38,608 nucleotides of DNA from Frankiaceae bacterium. GTDB lineage: Bacteria; Actinomycetota; Actinomycetes; JAFAQI01. The stretch covers positions 1-38,608 of the forward strand of contig JAFAZI010000073.1 in assembly GCA_019239875.1 (NCBI GenBank), written 5' to 3'. Below the pieces are notes generated by a model. It was given only the letters and a program-made list of their open reading frames with translations, searched no databases and had not been told where the DNA came from. A program made the position numbers and the translations under genes. Shown here piece by piece: positions 7,938-22,061 of the stretch (within the stretch, counting starts at the first letter, position 1; each line of letters opens with the position of its first letter).

Positions 7938-8345
7938 AACAACTCCACTACGGGCAACGATCGAAAGCGTGCGGCGGGCACGCTCAGGCGACCCCTATCG
8001 GGTGCGCCTGCCAAGGTACGGTCGCGCCCGCGCGATGGTCAAACCCGGCGGGCGTCAGCTGGCCTCCAATCTGTCTCGGTCAAGCCGACACGCCGGGCTG
8101 ACTACTCCGAATGTGGGGAACCGGTTGTAGGAGCGCCGCGAGTCCTGTTAGTTTTTCCACCGCCGACCTTCCCTGATCGCTCCTTCCCCGGGCGATGCCG
8201 TTGCGGCGTTGTCGGTTGGACACGGCAAGCCCGTTGTCTTCGCCTTGATCCACAGTCTGTGGACGGAGGTGTGGATGAGGGGCACGACACCGACCCACCC
8301 GCACGTTTTGCACGGCCGCTGCACGCTCGAGGACAGGGAGCATTT
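7938..8345. promoter_or_regulatory. rpmH-dnaA divergent control region
   Basis: 408 bp with no gene that I accept. It must contain promoters for the rpmH operon (leftward) and dnaA (rightward). A cluster of three DnaA-box-like sites lies at 8246-8278, and an isolated TTTTCCACC-like site lies near 8152-8160. The dnaA ribosome binding site AGGGAG is at 8335-8340. I could not assign -10/-35 elements with confidence. Confidence 0.7.
8246..8278. promoter_or_regulatory. Triplet of DnaA boxes at 12-bp steps upstream of dnaA
   Basis: Three 9-mers sit at 8246-8254 (TGATCCACA, plus strand), 8258-8266 (TGTGGACGG, so minus-strand CCGTCCACA) and 8270-8278 (TGTGGATGA, minus-strand TCATCCACA). They differ from TTATCCACA/TTGTCCACA by 1, 2 and 1 bases. 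The starts are spaced exactly 12 bp. The first two form an inverted repeat centred on T8256. This fits DnaA autoregulation or an auxiliary part of the origin. Confidence 0.6.
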
Positions 8346-9767
8346 GTGTCAGAACAGGTCCTCGACCTCGACTCGGTATGGACGCGAGCAATCGCCGGGC
8401 TGGGTGAGGATCTGGTCTCCGCGCAGCAACGCGCCTGGCTGCGGCTGACCAAGCCGCTCGCGCTGGTCCAAGACACCGTCGTCCTCGCAACGCCCAACGA
8501 CTTCGCGCGCGACGTGCTCGACACGCGGCTGCGCCCACTCGTGATCGACGCCTTGTCTCGGGAGCTCGCCCGTGACGTCCGGGTCGCCGTGACCGTGGAG
8601 TCCGAAGCCGATGCCGACAACGCGTCCGCGACGACGGTCCGCGAGACCGACGACGCATCGGTCGACGATCCCTACCCGGTTGATGAGATCGAGCCGGCGC
8701 CGATCGCGCCGATTCGTCGTACCCCGGAACCCGGCGATCGGCTCAACCCGAAGTATCAGTTCGAGACCTTTGTCATCGGCTCGAGCAACCGCTTCGCCCA
8801 CGCTGCCGCCGTCGCCGTCGCCGAGGCACCCGCGAAGGCGTACAACCCGCTGTTCATCTACGGCGAGTCAGGTCTCGGCAAGACCCACCTCCTGCACGCG
8901 ATCGGGCATTACACCCGCGCGCTAGTGCCCGGGTGCCGGGTGCGCTATGTGAGCTCGGAGGAGTTCACGAACGACTTCATCAACTCCATCCGTGATGGCA
9001 AGGGCGAGCTGTTCCGCAAGCGGTACCGCAACATCGACGTCCTGCTGGTCGACGACATCCAGTTCCTCGAGAACAAGGAACAGACCCAGGAAGAGTTCTT
9101 CCACACCTTCAACACGCTGCACAACGCGAACTCGCAGATCGTCATCTCCTCCGACCGAACCCCGAAGCAGCTGGTGACGCTGGAGGACCGGCTGCGAAAC
9201 CGGTTCGAATGGGGTCTGATCACCGACGTCCAGCCCCCTGAGCTGGAGACGAGGATCGCGATCCTGCAGAAGAAGGCCGCGGCCGAACGGCTCGACGCTC
9301 CCGCCGAGGTGCTGGAGTTCATCGCGAGCAAGATCTCGTCGAACATCCGCGAGCTGGAAGGCGCGCTGATCCGGGTGACCGCGTTCGCCAGCCTCAACCG
9401 GCAGTCGGTGGATCTGGCGCTCGCTGAGATCGTTCTCAAAGACCTGATCGCCGACGCCGCCGGCCCTGAGATCACGGCGCCGACCATCATGGCGCAGACC
9501 GCGGCGTACTTCTCGATCACGATGGAAGACCTCTGTGGCTCCTCGCGCAGCCGAGTGCTGGTCCAGGCGCGTCAGGTCGCGATGTACCTGTGCCGCGAGC
9601 TCACCGACCTGTCGCTGCCCAAGATCGGGCAGGCATTCGGCGGCCGCGACCACACCACCGTCATGCACGCCGATCGCAAGATCCGCTCACTCATGGCCGA
9701 GCGTCGATCGGTTTACACGCAGGTCTCCGAGCTCACCAACCGGATCAAGAGCCAGGCGCGCGGGTGA
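8346..9767 (+). CDS. dnaA: Chromosomal replication initiator DnaA
   Basis: 473 residues from GTG 8346, chosen because AGGGAG (8335-8340) lies 5 bases upstream and [11 protein letters not shown] is a typical DnaA N-terminus; the frame is open further upstream but without family similarity. Domain I (1-85) mediates self-assembly and helicase loading. A short acidic linker (86-130) is domain II. Domain III is the AAA+ ATPase, with Walker A GESGLGKT (173-180), Walker B LLVDDIQF and the arginine-finger region NRFEWGL. Domain IV ends with [15 protein letters not shown], the DnaA-box-reading helix-turn-helix. It opens oriC (9768-10122) to start replication. The short domain II contrasts with the very long linker of Streptomyces DnaA. 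Confidence 0.98.
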   Translation: MSEQVLDLDSVWTRAIAGLGEDLVSAQQRAWLRLTKPLALVQDTVVLATPNDFARDVLDTRLRPLVIDALSRELARDVRVAVTVESEADADNASATTVRETDDASVDDPYPVDEIEPAPIAPIRRTPEPGDRLNPKYQFETFVIGSSNRFAHAAAVAVAEAPAKAYNPLFIYGESGLGKTHLLHAIGHYTRALVPGCRVRYVSSEEFTNDFINSIRDGKGELFRKRYRNIDVLLVDDIQFLENKEQTQEEFFHTFNTLHNANSQIVISSDRTPKQLVTLEDRLRNRFEWGLITDVQPPELETRIAILQKKAAAERLDAPAEVLEFIASKISSNIRELEGALIRVTAFASLNRQSVDLALAEIVLKDLIADAAGPEITAPTIMAQTAAYFSITMEDLCGSSRSRVLVQARQVAMYLCRELTDLSLPKIGQAFGGRDHTTVMHADRKIRSLMAERRSVYTQVSELTNRIKSQARG

Positions 9768-10122
9768 AGCGTCCACCTGCTTCCTCCACAGGCTTCATCC
9801 TCCGCACCGATCGGCCCCGCCGCGACGTCATCACGCTCCGTGCACAGGCTGGGGACAACTCTGTGGACGTTTGGGGCCAACATCGTCCAGTTGCGGGATC
9901 GATGAGCGTCGTCCACCGCCAGCGGCCGTTGCCCCCACCGGCTTCCACAGCCGGTCGTGGTCACAAAACCCCGGTTGACCTGCACTTTCGCCGGTTGTCG
10001 ACAGTTTCCACGGGACATACGACAACAACTGAATCCATCAAATTTGTCAGACCTTCAACGAACACTGTGGATCCAGCGGCGCCGTTCGCGTCGACTGGTG
10101 ACCATGCGAGAGGTGGTGCCCG
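9768..10122. other. oriC: Chromosomal origin of replication (oriC)
   Basis: 355-bp dnaA-dnaN gap with no ORF that resembles a gene. DnaA-box-like 9-mers, all imperfect, occur at 9782-9790 (TCCTCCACA), 9850-9858 (minus-strand TTGTCCCCA), 9862-9870 (minus-strand ACGTCCACA), 9909-9917 (TCGTCCACC), 9941-9949 (GCTTCCACA) and 10066-10074 (minus-strand GGATCCACA). The least GC-rich part is about 10015-10065 (CATCAAATTTGTCAG and flanks), the best candidate for the unwinding element. Location between dnaA and dnaN is the actinobacterial standard. It is compact compared with the large, box-rich Streptomyces origin. Confidence 0.85.
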
Positions 10123-11250
10123 ATGAAACTTCGGGTTGAGCGCGACAGTTTCTCCGACGCGGTCGCCTGGGCGGCACGAATCCTGCCGCAGAAGGCTGCG
10201 CTTCCGGTGCTGGCCGGCCTGCGCCTGGAAGTAGGGCCGGACGGCGCTCTCGAGCTGTCCGGCTTCGACTACGAGGTCTCGGCGCAGGCCCAGCTGGAGG
10301 CCACGGTCGCCGAAGCCGGCTCGATCCTGGTGCCGGGTCGGCTGCTCGCCGAGATCGTGCGGAGCCTGCCGCCGCAGCCGATCGACCTGTCGACCGACGG
10401 GGCGCGGGTCGTGGTGAGCTGCGGATCGTCGCGGTTCACGCTGCCGACGCTCCCACTCGACGAGTACCCGACGCTTCCCGCCATGCCGCAGGTGGCCGGG
10501 ACGGTTGGCAGTGACGCGTTCGCCGCTGCCGTCGCCGCGGTGGCCATCGCGGCCGGGCGGGACGACGCCCTCCCGGTCCTGACCGGGATCCGCGTCGAGA
10601 TCGACGGCGAGCAGGTCACGCTCGCTGCGACCGACCGGTACCGCTTGGCCGTCCGCACGCTGAAGTGGGCGCCGGTCGACCCCGGCATGCAGGCGACGGC
10701 GCTCGTCCCGGCTCGTACGCTCGCCGAAGCGGCGAAGTCGCTGACCTCCGGAGCCGAAGTCACCTTGTCGCTGTCCGCCGGCGGCCCAGGCGAGGGCCTC
10801 ATCGGACTGTCGGGTGCGCAGCGCTCGACGACCAGCCGCCTGCTCGACGGTGAGTTCCCGAAGTACCGGTCACTGCTGCCTGACTCGTCGTCGGCGACCG
10901 CCACCATCGACTCCGCCGCACTCACCGACGCGGTCCGCCGCGTGGCGCTCGTCGCCTCACGCACTTCGCCGATCCGGCTGTCGTTCTCCCCCGACGGTGT
11001 CAGCCTCGAGGCGGGTGGCGTCGACGAGGCCGAGGCGCAGGAGTCGCTGCCGGCGGAGTTCGAAGGTGAGGCGCTGACCATCGCCTTCAACGCGACGTAT
11101 CTGCTCGACGGACTCGGTTCGCTGGACTCCGACGAGGCGACGCTCGCGTTCACCGGCCCGACCAAGCCAGCCGTCCTGACCGGTAAGACCGGTTCAGACG
11201 GTGGGACGGACCACCGCTACCTGCTGATGCCGGTACGCCTGTCGTCGTAA
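10123..11250 (+). CDS. dnaN: DNA polymerase III beta subunit (sliding clamp)
   Basis: 375 residues forming three repeated clamp domains (about 1-120, 130-250, 255-375). Typical features are MKLRVERDSFSDAVAWAARILP at the start, FTLPTLPLDEYPTLP near 105-120, LPVLTGIRVEIDG and AATDRYRLAVR in domain 2, and the C-terminal HRYLLMPVRLSS strand that forms the protein-binding pocket. The dimer encircles DNA and tethers polymerase III and other clamp-binding proteins. ATG 10123 follows an AG-rich site at 10108-10115. It is the first gene downstream of oriC. Confidence 0.97.
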   Translation: MKLRVERDSFSDAVAWAARILPQKAALPVLAGLRLEVGPDGALELSGFDYEVSAQAQLEATVAEAGSILVPGRLLAEIVRSLPPQPIDLSTDGARVVVSCGSSRFTLPTLPLDEYPTLPAMPQVAGTVGSDAFAAAVAAVAIAAGRDDALPVLTGIRVEIDGEQVTLAATDRYRLAVRTLKWAPVDPGMQATALVPARTLAEAAKSLTSGAEVTLSLSAGGPGEGLIGLSGAQRSTTSRLLDGEFPKYRSLLPDSSSATATIDSAALTDAVRRVALVASRTSPIRLSFSPDGVSLEAGGVDEAEAQESLPAEFEGEALTIAFNATYLLDGLGSLDSDEATLAFTGPTKPAVLTGKTGSDGGTDHRYLLMPVRLSS

Positions 11251-11254
11251 ATCG

Positions 11255-11277
11255 CTACCCCCGTCTCGGCGGGGTAG
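11255..11277 (+). terminator. Weak hairpin between dnaN and gnd
   Basis: CTACCCC (11255-11261) pairs with GGGGTAG (11271-11277) around a 9-base loop, starting 4 bases after the dnaN stop. There is no T-run, so it may attenuate rather than stop transcription. Confidence 0.35.
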
Positions 11278-11313
11278 GCACAGGGCACCGGGGTACGCCG
11301 AAGGAGGCTGGTT

Positions 11314-12267
<954 letters not shown>

Positions 12268-12271
12268 CGAT

Positions 12272-13396
12272 TTGTACGTTCGCGCGCTCTCGGTCACCGA
12301 TTTCCGGTCCTATCCCGCGGCCGTCATCGAGCTCGAGCCCGGGGTCACCGCGTTGGTCGGCCCCAACGGGCAGGGAAAGACCAACCTGGTCGAGGCCGTC
12401 GGCTACCTGGCGACGCTGGGGAGCCATCGGGTGGCACTCGATGCCCCGCTGGTTCGGATGGGCGCGGACCGTGCGGTGGTGCGGGGGAAGGTAGTCCGGG
12501 AGGACCGCGAGACCCTGATCGAGGTCGAGATCACGCCCGGAAAGGCGAACCGGGCGCGCTTGAACGGCTCCCCGGTCACTCGCGCGCGTGACGTCCTCGG
12601 CACGCTGCGCACCGTGCTGTTCGCGCCGGAGGACCTGGCAATCGTCAAGGGTGACCCGTCGCAGCGGCGCGAGTACCTCGACGAGCTGCTGGTCGCGCGC
12701 TCGCCGCGGTACGCCGCAGTGCACTCCGACTACGACCGGGTGCTCAAACAGCGCAACGCGCTGCTCAAGACCTCCGGGCACGCCCGGCGTACCGGCTCCT
12801 CGCTCGGAACGCTCGACGTCTGGGACGCACACCTCGCGACGGCCGGTGCGGCGGTGCTGGCGGGTCGCCACGAGCTGATCGACGCGCTTCGGCCGCTGGT
12901 CGACAAGGCGTACGCGGCGGTCAGTCGCGGTGGCGGTCCGGCGCTGCTGGAGTACCGCACGTCGCTCGGCGAGGACGTGACGGAGACCACCGACCGTGAG
13001 TTGCTGGAGGCGGCGTTGGCGGCCGCGCTCGCGCAGGCGCGCGACAAGGAGCTCGAGCGGGGGATCACGCTGGTCGGGCCGCACCGGGATGACCTGGTGC
13101 TGTCCCTCGGCGAGCTGCCAGCGAAGGGTTACGCGAGTCACGGCGAGTCGTGGTCGTTCGCGCTCGCGCTGCGGCTCGCGGCGTACGACCTGTTGCGCAG
13201 CGACGGCGGCGAGCCGGTGCTCATCCTCGACGACGTGTTCGCCGAGCTCGACGACACTCGGCGGGAGTCGCTCGCGGAGCTGGTCGCGCCGGCCGAGCAG
13301 GTGCTGATCACCGCGGCGGTTGCGGGCGACGTGCCGGCCCAGCTGAGCGGGAGCCGGTGGGACATCGCGGCGGGGCAGGTGACGCGTGTCCGCTGA
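12272..13396 (+). CDS. recF: DNA replication and repair protein RecF
   Basis: 374 residues from TTG 12272, giving [14 protein letters not shown], the usual RecF beginning. An upstream ATG at 12167 in the same frame would overlap gnd by 100 bp and adds only low-complexity sequence, so I reject it. Walker A is GPNGQGKT (30-37). The ABC-type signature and Walker B region are near the end: [19 protein letters not shown] and [14 protein letters not shown]. RecF is an SMC-like ATPase that helps load RecA at gaps with RecO and RecR. The start lies 4 bases after the gnd stop with no clear ribosome binding site, which suggests translational coupling. The end overlaps the DUF721 start by 11 bp. Confidence 0.95.
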   Translation: MYVRALSVTDFRSYPAAVIELEPGVTALVGPNGQGKTNLVEAVGYLATLGSHRVALDAPLVRMGADRAVVRGKVVREDRETLIEVEITPGKANRARLNGSPVTRARDVLGTLRTVLFAPEDLAIVKGDPSQRREYLDELLVARSPRYAAVHSDYDRVLKQRNALLKTSGHARRTGSSLGTLDVWDAHLATAGAAVLAGRHELIDALRPLVDKAYAAVSRGGGPALLEYRTSLGEDVTETTDRELLEAALAAALAQARDKELERGITLVGPHRDDLVLSLGELPAKGYASHGESWSFALALRLAAYDLLRSDGGEPVLILDDVFAELDDTRRESLAELVAPAEQVLITAAVAGDVPAQLSGSRWDIAAGQVTRVR

Positions 13397-13892
13397 CCGC
13401 CCGGAGCCCGTCGAGCCTCCGGACGCTGCCCGTCGGCTGCTCGCCCGGGCGCGCAAAGCGAAACCGGTGCCGGTACGCCGCCGGGCGCGGCCGGCGAATC
13501 CGATCGACCAGCCGTGGAGTGGTGCCGGGCCGGACGGCCGTGACCCGGCTCCGCTCGGCGCTGCGGTCGGTGATCTGGTCAAGGAGCGCGAGTGGACGCG
13601 GACCCTCACCGCCGCCGGCATCCTGCCGCGCTGGGCCGAGATCGTCGGGCCTGACATCGCCTCGCACTGCCGACCCGAGAAGCTCGAGGCCGGGCAGCTG
13701 ACCTGCGTCGCCGAGTCGACCGCGTGGGCGACCCAGCTTCGGTTAATGTCAGGGCAGGTCCTGGCGCGGATCGCCGCCGAGGTCGGACCCGACATCGTGC
13801 GCCGGCTGCACGTCCGCGGGCCCACCGCCCCGGACTGGCGACATGGACCGCTGCGGGTGAGCGGGAGGGGCCCCCGCGACACCTACGGGTGA
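13386..13892 (+). CDS. DUF721 family protein (Rv0004-like)
   Basis: 168 residues. An N-terminal Arg/Pro-rich stretch (1-60) precedes the DUF721 domain: [56 protein letters not shown] appears as consecutive motifs ([20 protein letters not shown], then [18 protein letters not shown]). The domain resembles the nucleic-acid-binding N-terminal domain fold discussed for DciA/DnaA, and actinobacterial DUF721 proteins between recF and gyrB are now treated as DciA-type helicase loaders. I infer the same role here, loading DnaB at the origin, but the sequence alone does not show it. It starts at GTG 13386, overlapping the recF stop. Confidence 0.85.
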   Translation: MSADRPEPVEPPDAARRLLARARKAKPVPVRRRARPANPIDQPWSGAGPDGRDPAPLGAAVGDLVKEREWTRTLTAAGILPRWAEIVGPDIASHCRPEKLEAGQLTCVAESTAWATQLRLMSGQVLARIAAEVGPDIVRRLHVRGPTAPDWRHGPLRVSGRGPRDTYG

Positions 13893-16063
<2,171 letters not shown>

Positions 16064-16082
16064 CCCCCGACGCCGCCCCGAC

Positions 16083-16126
16083 TTGTCAGGCGCTCAGGTC
16101 GCTATAGCGACCCCACACGCTGACAA
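16083..16126. promoter_or_regulatory. Nested inverted repeat in the gyrB-gyrA gap
   Basis: A perfect 16-bp palindrome, GGTCGCTATAGCGACC (16097-16112), is flanked by a second pair of arms, TTGTCAG (16083-16089) and CTGACAA (16120-16126). It starts 19 bases after the gyrB stop and ends 41 bases before gyrA. It has no T-run. It could be an operator, an RNA processing hairpin, or a promoter (TATAGC core) sensitive to supercoiling. Confidence 0.5.
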
Positions 16127-16167
16127 CTCGCGCCTTTCGCCCACGACCGACCACCAGGGAGAGTGCT

Positions 16168-19175
<3,008 letters not shown>

Positions 19176-19179
<4 letters not shown>

Positions 19180-19751
19180 CGACCGGCTCGGGCGACATGC
19201 TCGGCGGCGCTCCCAGGTTCGGCGATTCGATTGCGCCGAGCACTCGGGGATCGACCGTCGAGCCTGAGACGTCCCGGCCCAAGCCCGTCCTTCCCCCGCC
19301 CGGCGCCGCCGCGACCGTCGTACCCGAGGACAAGAAGCGGCCGGTCACCGTCGGCACGGCGCCGGTCAGCCGCAAGAAGGGCCGGCGCGCGAGGCTGACG
19401 GTCAAGCGGATCGATCCGTGGACGACGCTGAAGTTCTCGTTCGTCTACGGCCTGGCGGGCATGGTCGTGCTGCTGGTGTCGGTCATCGTTCTGTACGGCG
19501 TGGTCGACGCGATGGGGGTCATCTCGTCGGTCCGGTCCTTCCTCAGCGACGTCGGGGACTCCAGCTCCTCCGGCGGGGGCGGCGGCATCGGGGCGTGGCT
19601 CGGCTTCAGCCGAGTGATGCTCGTGACCCTCGTGCTTGGCCTCGTCAACGTCGTACTGTTCACCGCCTTCGCGACCCTCACGGCCTTCATCTACAACGTC
19701 TGCACGGACATCGTCGGCGGGGTCGAGGTCACCCTCGCCGAGCGAAACTGA
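19176..19751 (+). CDS. DUF3566 transmembrane protein
   Basis: 191 residues, GTG 19176 overlapping the gyrA stop by 4 bp. The first 75 residues are Pro/Gly/Arg-rich and cytoplasmic in character ([22 protein letters not shown]). The DUF3566 domain follows: [29 protein letters not shown] gives the first membrane segment (about 85-112), a Ser/Gly loop separates it, and [30 protein letters not shown] is the second (about 145-172), ending [14 protein letters not shown]. Genes of this family lie downstream of gyrA in many Actinobacteria. The M. tuberculosis counterpart (Rv0007) is a membrane protein with reported links to division and envelope. I see no catalytic motif. Confidence 0.9.
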
Positions 19752-19818
19752 GACCTCGTCACGCGAGCCGCTGCGGTAGGCTCGCTGGCCGCACGCCGGT
19801 ACGTCGGCGGGCACCTGA

Positions 19819-19893
19819 GGGCCTGTAGCTCAGCTCGGTTAGAGCGCTTCCCTGATAAGGAAGAGGTCGATGGTTCAAGTCCATCCAGGCCCA
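19819..19893 (+). tRNA. ileT: tRNA-Ile (GAU)
   Basis: A 75-base cloverleaf: acceptor GGGCCTG (19819-19825) pairs with CAGGCCC (19886-19892), discriminator A at 19893, anticodon GAT at 19854-19856 in loop CTGATAA, and T-loop GGTTCAAGTCC. CCA is not encoded. It follows the DUF3566 gene, the usual post-gyrA location in Actinobacteria. Confidence 0.97.
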
Positions 19894-19919
19894 CAACCAA
19901 GCAGGACCAGGCCCCGCTA

Positions 19920-19992
19920 GGGGACGTAGCTCAATTGGCAGAGCACCGCCTTTGCAAGGCGGGGGTTAGGGGTTCGATTCCCCTCGTCTCCA
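19920..19992 (+). tRNA. alaT: tRNA-Ala (UGC)
   Basis: A 73-base cloverleaf: acceptor GGGGACG (19920-19926) pairs with CGTCTCC (19985-19991, one G-U), discriminator A at 19992, anticodon TGC at 19953-19955 in loop TTTGCAA, and T-loop GGTTCGATTCC. CCA is not encoded. It is 26 bp after tRNA-Ile and probably on the same transcript. Confidence 0.97.
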
Positions 19993-20031
19993 CTTGATCG
20001 CTTCGCGCCGAGCCGCGCGAAGCGGGCCAAG
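19993..20031 (+). terminator. Hairpin after the tRNA pair
   Basis: CGCTTCGCGC (19999-20008) pairs perfectly with GCGCGAAGCG (20015-20024) around a 6-base loop, with outer CTTG/CAAG pairing at 19993-19996 and 20028-20031. It starts one base after tRNA-Ala. There is no T-run, but the GC-rich stem could terminate the tRNA transcript or mark its 3' processing. Confidence 0.55.
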
Positions 20032-20081
20032 ATCCCGCCGCCCGAGACCCATTTTGCGCGGCTCGCGGAGTCCTCTCCGGG

Positions 20082-20840
20082 TCAGGCCCGCTCGCAGGCG
20101 ATGCCGTCCTTGTCGCCGTCCAGGCCCGAGTTGATCGACATGGCGTGTCGGTACAGGTGACTGCTGTGCTTGAAGGTCGTGACCGGGGTTCCGGTGGTGT
20201 GGTCATGCGCGTGCTTCTTGCCGATGCCGTGGGGCCAATGCCGGTTGACGGCCGTGCAGTTGGTGAACCAGCTCCGGGGGTACGACCCGTGACCCGCGCC
20301 ACCGCCGCCCGATCCACCGCCGCCGTGGTGATGCCCCGAGGTGACGTACACATAGCTCGTCGTGCCGTAGTGCTTCATGGCCTTGACCCAGTCGCGCGCG
20401 ATCGCGCGGCGGGCATGACGTGCAGACAGCTGCCCTTGGCAGACCCGGTTGTGAAGCTCGTTCTCGAGGCCGTCCTTGGCGTTCGGGATCCGGCCGCGCT
20501 CGGGCCACAGGTTCTTGATCCCGTTGGCGCCGCCGAGCTCCAGCGGGATGAGGTGGTCGATCTCGAAGTGCCCATGCTTCGAGTACGCGATTCCGTACTC
20601 CTCGAACACCCGCCGGCGCATCGAGTCGCTCACGCTGCGGTGGCGCGACGAGTAGCCCGACCGGCAGAACTTGCGGGGCGGCGCGTGGTGAGCGACCTTG
20701 CCCGGCGTCGCGTGCCGGTCGGGCAGCGGGTACCCGTGCTCGTGGCGGGTGTGGGCGTCGCCGGATGCCGACGCATCCGTCGTCCCCAGCGCCGCCATCA
20801 GGGCAGCGAGGACCGCCGCCACCACCACGCCACGTCTCAC
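20082..20840 (-). CDS. Secreted HNH nuclease-like protein with excalibur domain
   Basis: 252 residues from GTG 20840. An N-terminal signal peptide (1-27, RRGVVVAAVLAALMAALGTTDASA) indicates secretion. An HNH-type core is seen at 92-114: FEIDHLIPLELGGANGIKNLWPE, with the D95-H96 pair, N110 and a preceding histidine cluster. A Gly/His-rich linker (169-188) leads to a C-terminal excalibur calcium-binding domain (194-252) with NCTAVN at its start and DGDKDGIACE at its end. Secreted nucleases with excalibur tails are known in Actinobacteria, where the tail is thought to bind calcium and cell wall. I infer an extracellular DNase; activity cannot be judged here. It converges on the tRNA pair and is divergent from the DUF3592 gene. 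Confidence 0.83.
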   Translation of the reverse strand: MRRGVVVAAVLAALMAALGTTDASASGDAHTRHEHGYPLPDRHATPGKVAHHAPPRKFCRSGYSSRHRSVSDSMRRRVFEEYGIAYSKHGHFEIDHLIPLELGGANGIKNLWPERGRIPNAKDGLENELHNRVCQGQLSARHARRAIARDWVKAMKHYGTTSYVYVTSGHHHGGGGSGGGGAGHGSYPRSWFTNCTAVNRHWPHGIGKKHAHDHTTGTPVTTFKHSSHLYRHAMSINSGLDGDKDGIACERA

Positions 20841-20930
20841 AAGGTCGAACGTTAGGACTTCGTCAAGATCAACTCAGACGAATCCGAACTTGTCCCCGCT
20901 CCGCGGCGACGGACCTGGCACCCTTGCCAG

Positions 20931-21419
20931 ATGAGCGAGCGCCTGGTGACCGCGTTCGTGTGGCTAGGGATCGCGCTGCTGGCGGCGCTCCCCCCGCTCA
21001 TGATCGTCGGCAGCTTCCAGCTCAAGGCCCAGGTCGAACCCGTCAAGAACGGCGTCACGACCACTGGCACGATCGTCGACTACTCATCGAGTCATCACCT
21101 GCACGGCGGCACGACCTACGACCCGCAGATCTCGTTCAACGACGCGAGTGGCGGGGTTCACTTCTTCCAAGGGCCGAGTACGTCGCACCGTCCGACGCTC
21201 AACTCCACGGTCAAAGTGTCGTACGACCCGGCCAACCCGGACCACGCGTCCGACCTGTCAGCAGGCAAGGCGACGTGGAAGGTGTTGCTCATCATCGGGA
21301 TGGTGACGACAGTGGGCGAGCTGTATGTGCTCGGGCGCGTGGTGGCCCGCCGGATCCGCCCTGACCGCGCCGACCGCGATCCGGCTAGCTCGACTTTGTA
21401 CGAGAAGTACGAGACGTAG
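20931..21419 (+). CDS. DUF3592-like membrane protein
   Basis: 162 residues with an ATG at 20931. A first membrane segment (8-30, TAFVWLGIALLAALPPLMIVGSF) is followed by an extracytoplasmic beta-rich domain (about 31-115). This domain contains TTTGTIVDYSSSHHLHGGTTYDPQISFND and VKVSYDPANPDHASD, which match the DUF3592 pattern of a strand with TGTIV and a late VxYDPxxPxxA. A second segment lies at about 116-138, and the tail is basic then acidic. The role of DUF3592 proteins is not established. The 3' end overlaps the convergent repeat-protein gene by 35 bp. Confidence 0.72.
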   Translation: MSERLVTAFVWLGIALLAALPPLMIVGSFQLKAQVEPVKNGVTTTGTIVDYSSSHHLHGGTTYDPQISFNDASGGVHFFQGPSTSHRPTLNSTVKVSYDPANPDHASDLSAGKATWKVLLIIGMVTTVGELYVLGRVVARRIRPDRADRDPASSTLYEKYET

Positions 21420-21999
21420 TCGGCGGCGCTGACACCGGAACGTCGGTCGGAGGCGTCGCGGCTCCAGTGGGAGGCGCTCCGGCCTCAGTGGGGGACGCCG
21501 AGGACGCGGCGCTCGGGGGCGCCGGGTACGCCGCAGGCTGCGGGGTCGACGCCGTGCGCCGCTTGATGACCGCGAACGCCGCTCCACCAGCACCCACCGC
21601 CAACGCGACGATGCCCAACCGCTTGCCGCGGCTTGGCTTCTGCTGCCGACGAGCGAGCCGGGCAGCGTGCTTCTGCGCCTTCTTGCTCAACTCGGTGCTG
21701 TGCTTTGCGGCTTTCTTGCTGAGCTCGTTGCTGTGCTTGGCCGCCTTCTTGCTCAACTCGCTGCCGTGGCGTGCCGCTGCCTTACCGATGTCGCTGCCAC
21801 GAAGCGCCGATGCAGCGTCAATGGCGCGCGACGCGGCTTCGGCCCGCAGCGGCGCTGAGGCCTCGCGCGCCGCGGTCACCGCAGCGCCAACCGCTGGCGC
21901 GATGTCGTTCTTGACCGCCGTACGAGTGGCCTCGCGAGCGGTGCTCAGCGAGTCGACCAGTCGTTCCTTGGCGACATCCAGGTCCGGTGTGGTGCTCAC
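21385..21999 (-). CDS. Membrane protein with 11-residue helical repeats
   Basis: 204 residues from GTG 21999 (GGAGG just upstream). I do not recognise a named family. Residues 1-70 are Ala-rich helix (VAKERLVDSLSTAREATRTAVK), like small actinobacterial envelope or stress proteins. Residues 77-118 hold nearly four copies of an 11-residue unit, (K/R)HSxELSKKAA, an amphipathic undecad with evenly spaced Lys, Glu and Leu. A basic stretch (RRQQKPSRGKR) then precedes one membrane segment at 128-145 (LGIVALAVGAGGAAFAVI), followed by KRR and a Pro/Ala/Ser/Thr-rich tail of about 55 residues. The helix probably lies on the cytoplasmic face of the membrane. Undecad repeats are typical of LEA, apolipoprotein and synuclein helices; any lipid-surface role here is inference. 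Confidence 0.7.
   Translation of the reverse strand: MSTTPDLDVAKERLVDSLSTAREATRTAVKNDIAPAVGAAVTAAREASAPLRAEAASRAIDAASALRGSDIGKAAARHGSELSKKAAKHSNELSKKAAKHSTELSKKAQKHAARLARRQQKPSRGKRLGIVALAVGAGGAAFAVIKRRTASTPQPAAYPAPPSAASSASPTEAGAPPTGAATPPTDVPVSAPPTTSRTSRTKSS
21646..21771 (-). repeat. 33-bp in-frame tandem repeat (11 codons)
   Basis: Encodes residues 77-118 of the protein above: three full copies of (K/R)H(S/G)xELSKKA(A/Q) and a partial fourth (KHAARLARR). The DNA copies are similar but not identical, with synonymous differences. Confidence 0.85.
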
Positions 22000-22061
22000 G
22001 GGTGACCTCCAGGTCGGATTGCTCTCCTGGCGAGCGTTCCCCGCTGACCGCTTGCTGAACC

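Noticed and set aside
7785-8345. 187-codon N-terminal extension of DnaA and similar upstream extensions
   Set aside because: It overlaps rpmH and the control region, is Arg-rich out-of-frame-like sequence, and GTG 8346 has a good ribosome binding site and the conserved N-terminus.
19993-20081. Integration (att) site at the tRNA-Ala 3' end
   Set aside because: I found no second copy of the tRNA 3' end downstream within the window and no integrase.
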